64,000 nucleotides of DNA, taken from assembly GCA_035582835.1 (NCBI GenBank), contig JAYKAV010000478.1, positions 451,216 to 515,215 of the forward strand. The letters are read 5' to 3'. The stretch is from Phoebastria nigripes (Eukaryota > Chordata > Aves > Procellariiformes > Diomedeidae). Positions 1-11,959 of the stretch are shown piece after piece. The notes beneath the pieces are model-generated. The model had not been told where the DNA came from and searched no databases. It saw only the letters and a program-made list of their open reading frames with translations. The position numbers and the translations under genes are program-made. Each line of letters opens with the position of its first letter. Position 1 is the first letter of the stretch.

Positions 1-3000
1 ATTATCAAAAATTTTCTCAATTATTTGAGTACTATCACTCAACTTATGAAGTCCAAGTCATTCATAACAATTCAGTATCTTCAAGAAAAAACAAGTTGAT
101 GGAATAATCAAGAACACAGAACAGGGACAAAATTTTATCAAACGTTTTCCTTTTTCACAAATAGTACAGTACTAACTTCAGATGGTGTTTTACATTTTAC
201 AAAAGACGTTTTACATTGTCTTTTTCAAACATCTTTTTTAATGTCAAAAGGAACTGTTTAGGGTCTATTCCTTTAGTCTTATTATCACTACCAGGTACTT
301 TGACCTATGATAATCATAGTAGGATGAACCTATTAAAAAAAATTTCAAGTTTTGCGTGTTAAGTTGTCAATGGACAGGCTGTAGTTCTAAAGTTAACAGC
401 TTTCTAACAGTCTGCTGCATGAAAAAGGTACCGAGACTACTGAAATATAAGGATCATTATTCAAAAATCAAGATTATTACCCAACCATACACCTCCATTC
501 ATCCTGGGGGCAGAGCAGCAAGGTGAAACTTTTCTTTTAGGGGAGCTGAACCTCTCTGCAGAATAGTATTTGACTCATCAAATTACATGCTCACCTTCCG
601 ACACCCTGCCTCCTGACACCCTGCACCTTGACCTTCTCAGTAGGCAGAGCTGCCCAGACACAATCAGAGGAGAATGACAGGGTAGAGAAGGCCGGGGGCA
701 AAGGAGGAAGAAGGAAGGAGAGGTAAAAACAGAAGTTTAATGAGACCGCAAACCAACCAGAATAAGCCTGTATCCTGGCAGTCACAGAACAGAGTTTCCA
801 ATTCTACACAAAATACACACACATCCATCCAACCAAAGTTCCATAATCTAAGACACAGAGAACTTTGTATACAAGCAGATTCAGGTACTTATTACAAAGG
901 AAGCAGTTTAAAAAAAATAAAATCAAACAAACAAACAAAAAAACCCCACCAACAACAAAACCTCCCAAAATAGCAAAGCAACAAACCCCCCCACTATCAC
1001 CAATAAAGGACATCTTCACCAAAATTAAAANATCATATAATCCAAATGCAAATACACTTTGAGAATTCACAAGCAAATTCTTCAGTTTAAAACTTATGGA
1101 AGGCCCATACAGAAATGTTATTGTGAGACACCGTCACTTCTCGAACTTCTCGAAACATACCATACCACAGAAATCTTTAACGTATCACATCTACTTGAGG
1201 GTTACTGAAAAAGAGACGAGTTTGTGATAGCCTTCCTCTTCATAAACAATGATGGAAATCTTCTGCATAAATGTTCTCTTTCAGAAGACTATCAGCTTCC
1301 AAAATTAACAGCTATCATTCACAGCTCTTACTATACTAATGCCACAACTACCTTGAGCAGTAGAGCACAAAGGCTCTATACGATGTGTATCATGATCTTC
1401 CCTAAGGACAATGCAGTTGCATTCCCATGAGGAATGGGATTTTGGTGCCAGCAAGAACAGCAAGAGTAATGTCAAAGACAGTTATTCTCAATTTCCCCTT
1501 TTTGCGTTAAATCTGAAAAAATAAGGTTCTCGATTATGGAGAAGCAGACTTCAACTTTAAATTTTTCTAAATTGCTCATTTGTACATAGTCCAAGAAATT
1601 GGGACAGAAAGGAGAACTGAAGTATATATTCTTTGTATTGTTTTATGAAAACAAAGCTGACATAATCCAGATTTAGCTGACTAGTAAAGACATGTGGAAA
1701 ATTAGGAGTTTCTGAAATCAGTCTGATACAAAACTACAACCCGAATTATTTTACCATACTAGAAGAATCACTGCATATTATTATTATGCCCACGAGGAAG
1801 CATCTGAGTTTTCAACTGTGCAATACACAGTCTTACAGTTCAAGAGCAGAGGGAAGCACAACAGGCTTCAATCATAAGGACATTTCCCGTACTCTCATGT
1901 CTTCATCCATACTACTTATATTAAGAACTACGGAGAACTGAACCTCTAAGCTATCTGGACACTTGGTAGAAACACAGATGTAATTTGGGTATAATTCAGC
2001 ACAGACTGGCTTGAAGCCAATCAAGCATTAACTGCAAAATACTGTGTCTTGTAAGAATACCCCAAACAAGCATGACTTTAACATGTTTTTTTGGAGAGTT
2101 TCTTTGGTTTTTTAAGAGATTTCTTAAATCACATTCAATACCAGTGATATTTTAGGGTTTAAGTAAGGGAATGGAATACTATGACAAGATACTACCAAAA
2201 TCATTCACATACATGGCAAAGTTGTCTAGTTAATTCTAGAAGCCTCACACCCATCCTAAGTATTATTAAATCTCTTAGCGGTCTTCAACCCCTAAGATAC
2301 GAATTTCAGCCAGACTGAATGTAAAATCAGGCAGATTAGATAATCAGATCAAAATGGCTGCTCTTTTTCACCAGTTGAAGAGATGATGAACACTTACTCC
2401 ACTCCTACACTTAAAAGAGCCTAAAAACACCAAGGAAGAGAGTCTAAAAAATTGACCATCTGTAATTTGCTGCTGCAGAAGGCTAAGGTGAATCAAAAAC
2501 TAAGTCGCCAGCACCTGAAAGACACTGCTCATACCTGTTCCTAACAGATGGATACAACCCAAGTTCCAACATACCAAACATTTGAATGACTCCATGTGAC
2601 TTGTCCTTTCCAGTACATGAAGAACACAAATTCTAGTATGATAAAATGGACTTCTTGTACATGTAGTTAAGTCTAGAGCCTAAATTAGTAAACTGGGAAT
2701 GTATCCCAATAGCAATGTACCACAAACATCACAAGTGAACAATCACTCACTGCAAAGTAGTAACAAGTTAAATACTTGAACAATTATAGTTCTTGAAAGC
2801 AGATGTACATACAAGCATATTTTAACACCAAACTATGTGCATATGCAATTTGGAGTAGGTATTAGTTGAGATACTAGTTTTCAGCTCCCTCTCCATGGAA
2901 CTGCTCAATGAAATGCACAACTATGCCATGCTGTCAGCAACTGTGTAGATAAACTTAAGTTCTACATTTGCAGCAAAGTTCTCTTAAAAAAAAAAAGTCG

Positions 3001-3310
3001 CCTTCAAAAAAAAAAAAAAAAATCTTTTAAGTCTTTTTAAGCCTAAGACTTTTAAGTCCCATTTTCCCAAGCAAGCCACTACTGAACAAAAGCAAGCTCT
3101 CCACAAACTTAGCCAGACTGCGTAGTTTTTATTTTAGGTACTCCTGAGCTAAATACGTAATTGAAGAATGAGTAGTGAGTCCAAGCCTACTTAAATATAT
3201 GTATTTTTATATATATTGGGGGAGAAGGGGTGCAATACTAAAACCTATCATGAATTGCGAGTCAGCGGAAACAGGGATTGCAATTTTACCTGCAGTACAC
3301 AAGATCTTAC
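1..3310 (-). other. CAPRIN1: CAPRIN1 intron (partial)
   Basis: AT-rich intronic sequence follows the exon at 3397-3311 in transcription order. No caprin coding similarity, repeat family or RNA gene was recognised. An A-run lies at 3006-3022. The short open frames are chance. Confidence 0.8.
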
Positions 3311-3397
3311 CTCAACCGTTTCAACTGTCCACTCATCTACCTGTTCCTTCTCACTACTGCTGAACTGAGTCTCTGCCATGAATTGTCTGTTTACATA
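3311..3397 (-). CDS. CAPRIN1: CAPRIN1 coding exon, residues 285-313 (last one in window)
   Basis: This 87-nt, phase-0 exon encodes YVNRQFMAETQFSSSEKEQV followed by DEWTVETVE, matching the conserved caprin-1 segment just before the VVNSLQ region. The acceptor is TATTTTAG and the donor is GAG/GTAAGA. No later CAPRIN1 exon could be found between 1 and 3310, so the rest of the coding region (somewhat over half of the protein) lies outside the window to the left. Confidence 0.95.
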
Positions 3398-3483
3398 CTA
3401 AAATAAAAATAAGAAAGGGTATGAAAGTAAAAGTAAGTGGCATTAAAGCTATACAAAATGACAATCTTTCCAGTGAATAATAC

Positions 3484-3536
3484 CTCAGTTGATTCAACCT
3501 CAGTTGGTTCAGTAAATTCTTCCGCTGGGTCAGGTT
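3484..3536 (-). CDS. CAPRIN1: CAPRIN1 coding exon, residues 267-284
   Basis: This short 53-nt exon encodes EPDPAEEFTEPTEVESTE, an acidic, Thr/Glu-rich disordered segment equivalent to the mammalian EPEPAEEYTEQSEVESTE. The acceptor TTTCTTACAG has an N at 3548 in its pyrimidine tract. The donor is GAG/GTATTA. The next intron is only 86 bp (3398-3483), the shortest seen in the gene here, and reading through it meets a stop codon. Confidence 0.95.
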
Positions 3537-4974
3537 CTGTAAGAAAANTATACCATTTACGTGAAAAAATAACCCAAACCAAAAACCATGTTACAGACCT
3601 AGAAGATACAGAGTTAGATGAAAAAATCTCCCCCAACAGAAACAGAATTTTGAAGAAGTGTGATGCATTTTTGCAGTCGCCATTTATCAAAAACATTTAC
3701 TTTAAGTAAGTGTTAGAGACTATTACTACACAGGAAGTACAGCTAGGTATAAGAATGAATGGACACACATTTACTGCTGAGTGACATTAATACCTAATAT
3801 TAGCAGCTTGCTATACATTAAGAAAGGAGTNGCCTTGTCAGACATCTTCAAGGGGATGGGATTTTGATTAAATCTGAAATTAGAGCATCAATATTGCTGA
3901 CTTGTACNGTTAAGTATCTGCTGGGTTCAGAAACAAACCTAATGGTAGAAGGTATATAAAGAAGAAACTTGCGTCTCAGAATGAAGAAAATAAAAACAAC
4001 TGGACATTAACAGAGAATTAAGCAGTAAGGAAGATTTTCAGAGTTTGAATTAAAAAGAAAAAAAACCAACCAAACAAAAACAAACACACATTAAATTCTT
4101 GCTATGAAGAGTTATGCTCAGTTACCCCAAATTTCAATTTTCTCCGCAACATATTCAAAAAGGGAAAAATGGTCATGAATTTTTTTCTTCAAGTTTGGTA
4201 CCATATTCTCGAGTTTCTTAAGTATGTAAGCATACTCTTTCCTTCAAAAACTCTTCCCTTCTAACAAAAGATTAAACTGGTGGGAACCACTGAAAAATGG
4301 AAAAGCCTCAGGCAACCAGAACTTTAATCTCTGATCATTTTAATACTACAGACAGACAAAATTTTGTTTATAAATCATAATGAGAAGTTCTACAGGAAAA
4401 CAAAACAGGAAAGAAATGTTGGCAATAATTTTCATTTGCATAAACCTGCTTCTAAATAATTTCATTGTTGGCCTGGGTTCTTATTTCAGCAAGTGATGTA
4501 TTGGACAGGCAAATGCTGAAAGATGTGTTCAAAACCAAGTACTACTAAGTGACTTTGTTCCCTCATTCAGCTGACGCTCCACAGTTAGAACAGTAAGCCT
4601 TTCCTTGCACATGATGGAAGACATTTACCATGTGATCATTAGAAAGGATTACGGTCCCTCCAAAGAAGTAGCTGTCAAGAGTCAGCCTTACAGAACTCTT
4701 CTGGAACACAGCTCTGCTTTCCCTTCCTCATGGCTCAGAGCAGGGCTGAATGAATGGCTGACTGCCGCTATATATGTCGCCTGGCTAGATGTATACCTGA
4801 TGATCAAGAAATGACATTTCTATTCAAAACACTAGTACACCTGAAGAATTCAGAGACAGGTGCTTTTTGTGCTTAAAACTGCATTTGCAATTTAATCATT
4901 CAGATGAATCCAAAGAGACAAGACAGTACAACACAAACGAATATGCTAGTCACAAGGGATCTTCATGTTCTTAC
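3537..4974 (-). other. CAPRIN1: CAPRIN1 intron
   Basis: This intron separates the exons ending at 4975 and starting at 3536. Single N bases occur near 3548, 3831 and 3908. No repeat or RNA gene was recognised. Confidence 0.85.
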
Positions 4975-5112
4975 CAGCTTCTGCTACAGTGTCTTCTACT
5001 GCAGGTGCGGGTGCTGCCTCTTCTTCCTCACATAATCCGTTCTGATGGTTATGGGTGCTATCAAAGTAACTAGTTTGAAGAATACGTTCAACAATCTCCT
5101 TTAGCGCTTTAT
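4975..5112 (-). CDS. CAPRIN1: CAPRIN1 coding exon, residues 221-267
   Basis: This 138-nt exon encodes YKALKEIVERILQTSYFDST, then HNHQNGLCEEEEAAPAPAVE and DTVAEA, with split codons at both ends. The first half completes the helical domain, in the region reported to contact FMRP. The second half is an acidic, Pro/Ala-rich linker. The acceptor is TTTCCTAG and the donor is GCTG/GTAAGA. All junction phases agree. Confidence 0.96.
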
Positions 5113-7028
5113 CTAGGAAAATGGAAGAAGTTAAAGATTAACAGTAACTCAATCCTAATCATCCTTTCCTTCCTTCCCAAAGATCCCACATTAATTTTAT
5201 TACCCTTTTGCTGGGAAGATGTTGCTGCCTCAAGCTGGTCCACAGACACTACTGTTACAGAATTACTTCTGTCTTACTAGGTCATAGTAAATAAATCAAT
5301 AAATAATCAACTTCCATTCAGAAAAATCTGAAGGGCAAGGAGAATCTTAAGAGTATATAATATTCTTCAGAAGATTTGTGAAACAATTCAAAGTGAGGTA
5401 AAGTTCATGAATTTAATTACCACACTTTTATTCCTGCTATTTCAAAAATCTCTGGTTGCTTAGTTTTTCAGATTGGAAAGTTTCAGGAACTCACTGAAGT
5501 TTCAACTGTAACTGATTTTATTTTTAATTTCCTAATTAAAAAACCTTACTGTAAGTCAATTTCTTACAAAACAACTGTCAGTACAAATTTCCACAGGTAC
5601 CACCTTCATGAAGGTTCTTCCCCTGAGGTGAAGTGGCTCAAAACAGCCTTTGTAAGCGCAACAAGCACAAGCTTGCGCTCAGTGCCTCAGATGAATGCTG
5701 TGATGTCTTAACCCAAAACAAATGAGCCACATTGGCAAGGCAGCACTACTGACTGTCTAGGCCAACAAAAAACAAAACAGACTCAAAATGGAAGATTCAC
5801 AATGCACGTCCNGCAAGTGATGATCACTCTACGAATCAATACATACACAGAGAAGAGCACAGAAATAAATTAACATTCATCCCTATTATAAGACAAAGCA
5901 AACCAACAATGCCTGCCAATGACATCACTAAAAGCCCATCCCGAGATCCAGATACTGGATGAAGTCGGGCTGGGTATTGTAAGAGAATGACTAGGTCTCC
6001 AAGGAGCATACATAAGCTCTCTCCTGAAAACTATCCCCTCACCTTCTCCTTCCTCCACCTCTTCAAAAAAGTATGTGGNACATATCTTTGGGCTCTCAAA
6101 GATCTAACATCACAACCATTTCAGACTTGAGTTCTTGCAGAACAAATATTAATTAAAAAACACTAACCTGGTACCACCTCACAAAATTTCATTTCAGCAA
6201 CATAAACAACAGAACGTGTTGTTTACTCCTCAATAAAGCCGGTTAGATAACAATTGCAATACTATCATTTCACTTTCTATGAATAGAACACAAAAAACTC
6301 TTTCAACAGCTCAATATTACTCTAATATAATAAGGATAATTGAACAGTTTTTAAAAAGAGGGAAAGTTGTTAGCCATTTTACCTACAAAAAAGCATACTA
6401 GTCCCTAAAACTTTCCTACTGATTTCCAATTAAGAGACTTCAAAAATTCCCCGTGATACAAGAAACAGACAACTGCCTAGCAGAGCCGTTTTCTTAAGGT
6501 CTCATGTTAGAAGATATGTAATTGTGAAAATTTACATTTCTGCAAGAAAGCAGTCCATCTGCATGATCACACCCTGATTTACAGAGTTAATCCATCAAAA
6601 TAGGGCAAAACCAGAATGCTTTTTGCAGGAGACAAGGGGGAGCAGAACACCACACTAAATAAGGCCACGCCAGTTTATATATTAGGTCATATTATTGACA
6701 AAGCTCCTTGTTCACACACGGGTTTCCAGAAAACAAAGAATTGTTACTAAGCACCACCAGCAGCAGAATACTGCTGAAATAGCAGGAATGGACTAAGCTT
6801 AAATACCGAGTAATGCTGCATCAGTAAAAAAAAAAAAAAATACACCACACAGTAAGCTCACACTTCAGTAAGTTATTCTGTTACAGTCCAGCTAAGGTCT
6901 GAAAAAAAGTAGCTACTCTAAAAACTCAGCAAGATAATTAACTGCCAAAGTTCTCTTATATCACACACCGTATTTTAGTTCAAGCACAAATTCAGTGCAC
7001 TATCTCTTAATACAGAGAGTACACTTAC
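5113..7028 (-). other. CAPRIN1: CAPRIN1 intron
   Basis: This AT-rich intron lies between the exons at 7029 and 5112. Single N bases occur near 5811 and 6079. An A-run lies near 6826-6840. Nothing else was recognised. Confidence 0.85.
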
Positions 7029-7111
7029 AGGTTGTTCCACAAACTGGTTTTTCCTTCCCTTCCAGTAAGTCCCACAGGTGAACAGATGCTTGCTCATACT
7101 GCTCATTCAAC
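7029..7111 (-). CDS. CAPRIN1: CAPRIN1 coding exon, residues 193-221
   Basis: This 83-nt exon encodes LNEQYEQASVHLWDLLEGKE then KPVCGTT, and ends in the first base of a Tyr codon. It continues the dimerisation domain. The acceptor is TTTTTTTAAG and the donor is CCT/GTAAGT. The sequence matches vertebrate caprin-1 almost residue for residue (human has YEHASIHLW at the same place). The phases at both ends join correctly to the neighbouring exons. Confidence 0.96.
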
Positions 7112-7219
7112 CTTAAAAAAATAGTTAAGAGTTAATTTCTTACCAAGNCTTTAAATTACCACAGTACAAATATATTGTTAACTGACTGACAATTACAAAG
7201 AAAAGTACTTTAAGCGCAC

Positions 7220-7458
7220 CTCATGTTCATGTCTCGTTCAGGGTAAACTAGCTTGTAAAACTCATCCAGCATTGTCAGTTCCTCCTCTGTCAGTACTGGT
7301 ACTCCATTTGATCCTTGTTTCAAGTCGTTGCGCACTTCATCGTCACCCAACTTGTCCAAAATAAACTGTAGTTCTAGTACAGTCTTTAAACGCTTCTGCT
7401 CAGCTTCTTCTCGCATCAGTTGCTCCCTGCGAGCTGTCTTTTTTATTGTTTTCTGGAT
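7220..7458 (-). CDS. CAPRIN1: CAPRIN1 coding exon, residues 114-193
   Basis: This 239-nt exon starts IQKTIKKTARREQLMREEAE and runs through QFILDKLGDDEVRNDLKQG and LTMLDEFYKLVYPERDMNM, ending in a split Arg codon (AG then G). It holds the basic, RNA-binding-prone stretch and most of the helical dimerisation domain known for caprin family members. The acceptor is TTTAAACAG and the donor AG/GTGCGC, which is weak. Compared with the human protein as I remember it, LVDPERD is replaced by LVYPERD. The following intron is only 108 bp. Confidence 0.96.
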
Positions 7459-9861
7459 CTGTTTAAAATGAAAAGAAATTTTAAGTTGCTTAAACTTGGA
7501 TTCTGTAGTGAACTCGGGGGGAAAAAATAGGTTTGAAATGTCTTTTATTGAGAAGTAGAGATAGATGTTGGTGTTGAACTGCCACTTATCAATCTAACAA
7601 TTACAGCAGAATAACCTGTGAAATTTGAAGAATACCTTTTAAGCAGAGTCAAAACCCTGCAAATTAAGACAAACTAAAATCAATGCCACAAACCTTGGAT
7701 CATACTGGATCTTGATCATATTCTTACTTCAAGTCTGTACTTAATGACTTACAAGCAGTTCAGTCAAGTAACTGCAGTTACCACGTCTAAAGCTTCAGAC
7801 ATGAATGTGTTATTTCAAACAAGCCCAGCTTGCTATTCTCCGCTTNCTTTATGAAACATTCTGTAAACACTAAGTGATTTTGATCTAGATGAAAGCGGCA
7901 AAAACGTACAAAATTAAGCACCTTCTAATAGGTACATTGTGGCTATTTACAACTTCTGGCTTCCATCACTCAAAGAGGACTTACAGCAATTAGAAAAGGT
8001 AAGAGAAGGGCAATTCAAATGATTAAGGGGACAGAGCAGTTGCCTTATGAGCAGAGCCTAAGTCTTGGGTCCTTCACTTTGGAGGAGTCAGGGTGATCCA
8101 GATTTTTCATAAAGGCCACAAGGCCAGCAGATAACATGAACAGAGCGGTTATTCACCATATCCCATGATAGTAGGGGGCATTCATTGGAACTACTAGGAG
8201 ATCAGCTTAAAAATGATAAACAAAAGTACTCGTTTCTTACACACCATGGGAGGGAACTCATGGAATGTTTTGCCATGAAAGGCTGGGGAGATAGACAGTA
8301 CCAGCAAGTTCAAAAAGGATTTGAGGATCATGGATGCCAAAAGGGAATGGATGATAGATAATCATTAGCCTTGTACTCTGCATAGTACCTTCTACAACTG
8401 CTGTCATAATACTGGTCTAAATGCATCACTGGTCTGAACCTACAGGAGGTTTCTTCCATTCTTATTCTTAATCCAAGCATCTAGCATCCAAAATTCAGTT
8501 TGCCACTTTGTAACTATACATAGCTTCAATCTTCTTTTTCAAAAAAGATAACTCACAGCAGTAGCTTTCGCCCTCTGAAGCATCTAAATTTCTTTTTTAA
8601 AATCAAAGACGTATCTTAAAATCAACTGTATGAGAACGAACTCCAATCAGGAAAAATTGCAACCAAGTTTGAAAGCAGAGCACCAATTTATTACTCCTGG
8701 ATTCACTCGCTTCTTTTAGCAGTCAGCTGACCAGGGAAATATTTCAGGACAAACTTGTCAGAAAAAGTTCTTCATTACTAACATTCCATAAACATACATG
8801 GAACCCTGATACAAGAAAAGCAAAGAAACGGCTTGGCTTAGAGGCCTATAAATTTACAAACACATCAAACGTAGAAAGCAGTTTATAACGTGAGGATGCT
8901 GATGCCCTTCAAATTATCACAGTCTGTTCACAAACTAAATACACTCGTTAGACCAGTCTGCTGCACTAACATCGACTACACAACGAATTCTACCAATGTT
9001 GCTGCTCTTTCTGTAACTCATTAACTCTAACTGTATTACTGCATTTAGAATCTTCCACTCCTGTAGAATGGGTTACACTTTTGGCTTGCCCGAGAATTAA
9101 TTCTTCCTTGCAATGACACTGCAGAGGTCTAAAGTGTGTCTTTTTGTTTGCAGCTCTTGGCACAAAGAAATAAAGCAAAGCTGTTCATATNACTGAAATT
9201 GTCTATTAGAGTTTTAGAACTTATTCTTGATTGCACTGTTATTTTACATCCTTGATAAAACACCAACCCAAGGGATTACCTGTTTTACTAGTATTCAGTT
9301 AACTCATCTTTATGAAAATAATATTAATCTTGTCCCATACTGCAGTTTCAGACTGTATTTGCAATTAACAAGACAGCAAGAATCTTGAAATAGGAACTGC
9401 AATGCTTTCAGTTGCTGATACTTGATATCCTATGGTAATACGAAGAAACTAAAACCCTCAGCCACTTGCCAGAGAAGCAGGTCTGTGAAATCTGTTTTGA
9501 GAAAATGTTACTATTGGCATAAGTGTCTGTCTATAATGCTGCATGACAGGCCTCTTTTGCAATCACACAGTTTTCAATACTTACATTTTGTCAGAAAATT
9601 GAATTATTTTTGTTCCCATACATTTATGTAGTCCATCAGAAAAATCTTTTAGGAATAGATTCTATTCTTTAGAATAGAAAACTTGACACAAACTAGTACA
9701 CAGAGTAAAAGAAAACAGCCAAACATAGAAGAAATCATGAGCATTTCATCTCTGTAAATAGAGACGACTACTGTATCTATTGTTAGTGAAAGAGAGTTTA
9801 AAGCCTAAGTGTTTGGTATTGCAGCTGACAGCCCACATTGCACCACTTGCTCTTTACTTAC
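7459..9861 (-). other. CAPRIN1: CAPRIN1 intron containing a CR1 remnant
   Basis: This intron lies between the exons at 9862 and 7458. It holds one decayed CR1 copy (8009-8472, listed separately). Single N bases occur near 7845 and 9191. Confidence 0.85.
8009..8472 (+). mobile_element. Degenerate CR1 LINE 3' fragment
   Basis: The sequence follows the 3' part of CR1 in order. It starts with the AATGATTAAGGGGACAGAGC region, continues through the GGGAACTCATGGAATG and TTGCCATGAAAGGCTG region, and ends near TTCTTATTCTTA, which resembles the CR1 3' terminus. It is antisense to CAPRIN1. Heavy divergence indicates an old insertion. Identification is from memory of CR1 consensus sequences. Confidence 0.6.
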
Positions 9862-9948
9862 GTCTTGGCTCAGAGCCATAAAACTCCTCTGCAGTTCTTT
9901 AGCAAATTCCAGATTATTTGTCACTTCCTGGTATTTTGACACCGCATC
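9862..9948 (-). CDS. CAPRIN1: CAPRIN1 coding exon, residues 85-113
   Basis: This 87-nt, phase-0 exon encodes DAVSKYQEVTNNLEFAKELQ followed by RSFMALSQD, nearly invariant in vertebrate caprin-1. The donor is GAC/GTAAGT. The acceptor AAG is preceded, on the coding strand, by an uninterrupted T tract of about 30 bases (with one N at 9961), an unusually long pyrimidine tract lying only three bases from the splice site. The peptide belongs to the helical part of homology region 1. Confidence 0.96.
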
Positions 9949-11896
9949 CTTAAAAAAAAANAAAAAAAAAAAAAAAAAAAACAAACAAAAAACCCACAAA
10001 AGTAAACCATCACAAATAGAACAAAATACATACTTCCAACAAACAAATTCCCACATTTTTAGTTCCTAAGTGAGACACAGCATCCCTGAATGGGACTGCA
10101 ACAATGTGAAGTCAAATTTTGATTTTCACTGGCCAAAATATTGAAAAGACTTGTGTATGTCTTTAGGGCCTCTAGTTTCTTAGATAAATATGCTAAAGCA
10201 TATGCACATATATATGCTCGCATGCATGACATACTAGTTTAATGTTTGGCTTTAGCCAGTTTCTGACAAAAACTAACTGGCAGGCCAGGGGAATGGGGTA
10301 GAAGAGTAATCTGGCAACTCAAAACTGCTCAAGAGATAAAGGTTTGAGAATTAATGCATTGTTATCTTGGACCAGAGTCAAAATCAAAACGCTATACAGA
10401 GCATAATGTTCCCTTCTCCAGAAATCTTTATTATTTGCTATTTTCTTAAATCTAATATTCTGATTTGCACCAAAGCAATCCAAACTCCTTACCCCACTTG
10501 CAGTACTGAGAAATTACAGAGAATCAAATCAGGGAAAAAAACAAACGGCTGAGACATTTATGCTCCTACTACAACAAAATTAATAATGGCTATGTTCCGG
10601 GTAAGAACAGTTGAGCCAAAGAAAAGGTAAGGTCCTACTTCCTTTGAAAAGCAAGGAACATGAACCGTATTTGCTTTTTTTCCTTAAGGATTTCCATTTG
10701 TAATACAGCTAAGAAACTTACACATATACACATATTACACATATACATTAAGTGATTTACAAAATTCATCATTCTTAGCTGATTTGCAGAAGCAGAAGAC
10801 AAAGGAAAATAACAAACACTTTCAGCATTTCTCCAACCAAAAAAGATTTTATCTTTATGAAGTGTGGTAGTCAGGCCGTGGTCTTCACAAAACTCAATCA
10901 TGAGCTTCCCTCCTCAGTATGAAATTTCAGTTATCTCCCCTGCTCATCAAACAGAAAACTTCTCATGGTTTATTTTCACAATATGCCATTAAAAAATAAA
11001 AATATACAGATCAGTGATATTTCAGTTAGCACAGAACCACCAAAGCAAAGCCTAGAGAGATGAAAAGATCATGTGGATCAAGGGAAGCAGCTAATTCTTG
11101 TAATTGTGAACAGCTGCAATAGTTGCAGGGTACATTTTTTTCTTCCTTCACTCTTTTCAGTGTTAAAAATCATCAACAAAATATTGTTTATTACTGAGCA
11201 TCTGGTAATCTCTTTAAGTATCAATATGCATGTTTGCATCATACAATTGAATTTAATTTGATACTTGCTTCATATTTATTACAACTGGAGAACTGCTGTT
11301 GAGTCAAGCTCTACAATAACCTAAATTAAGAACCAGCCCCAACAAGGAGAGAAGCAGCATACATCCAGTAAGTCCAGCTTATCTAGAACGTCACATCTGC
11401 TGCACTAATAGCTGTGATACACACACGGATGTAGCTTATTTTGAGAGCCCTTCAGAACTTGGTCTGAGCTACATCTCTAACTAGACTGCACAATATTTAC
11501 ATGCTACCACCAAGTGACTAAGCTCCTTAAGTTCTCCCTGGGCACATTTTCTGCAAAGAAAAGGATGATGTCCAGAGAACGTCGAAGGTATCATTTAGCT
11601 CTTTCAACAGTCCTAGGTTATAACATAGGCCAATTTTCACCACAGCTTATTCACAACCTAACCTCAACAAGCATAAAGCATTACAACACATTCCTCTACC
11701 TATTCTTTCAGTTTCTGATTAAGAGAAAAATTGAGATGTTCTAGGCAATAAAAAACTAAGGCCCAGTCAGAGCTCAGACAAATCTAGCTTTTAATAAGGG
11801 AAAAGGTGAAGTGAAACTCATCCATTCCTTCCCCACCAAGATCACAGAACAATTTAACAGAGATCTGGTTAGTAATTTTTTTTTTTTTTTCTTTAC
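9949..11896 (-). other. CAPRIN1: CAPRIN1 intron
   Basis: This intron lies between the exons at 11897 and 9948. It ends (coding strand) in a T tract of about 30 bases (9952-9981 as A on the plus strand). A T-run also lies just inside its 5' end near 11879-11890. No repeat family was recognised. Confidence 0.85.
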
Positions 11897-11959
11897 CAGT
11901 TGATCTTGATTCAGACGTTCTCCCTTGTTCATTCGTTCCTGGTAATCATCAAGTTTGCT
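11897..11959 (-). CDS. CAPRIN1: CAPRIN1 coding exon, residues 64-84
   Basis: This 63-nt, phase-0 exon encodes SKLDDYQERMNKGERLNQDQ plus a final L, a hallmark of caprin homology region 1. The acceptor TTTTCAG and donor CTG/GTAAAG are both visible. The first residue is Ser where I recall Gly in human. An AGAG at the acceptor offers a second AG two bases in, but only the first keeps the frame with the preceding KKK. The segment is charged and helical and continues the coiled coil of the previous exon. Being 63 nt and phase 0 on both sides, it could be skipped without a frameshift. Confidence 0.95.

Noticed and set aside
1..3310. Search for the next CAPRIN1 exon (VVNSLQ and G3BP1-binding region)
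   Set aside because: No matching codons or suitably phased acceptor were seen, so the exon must lie outside the window.
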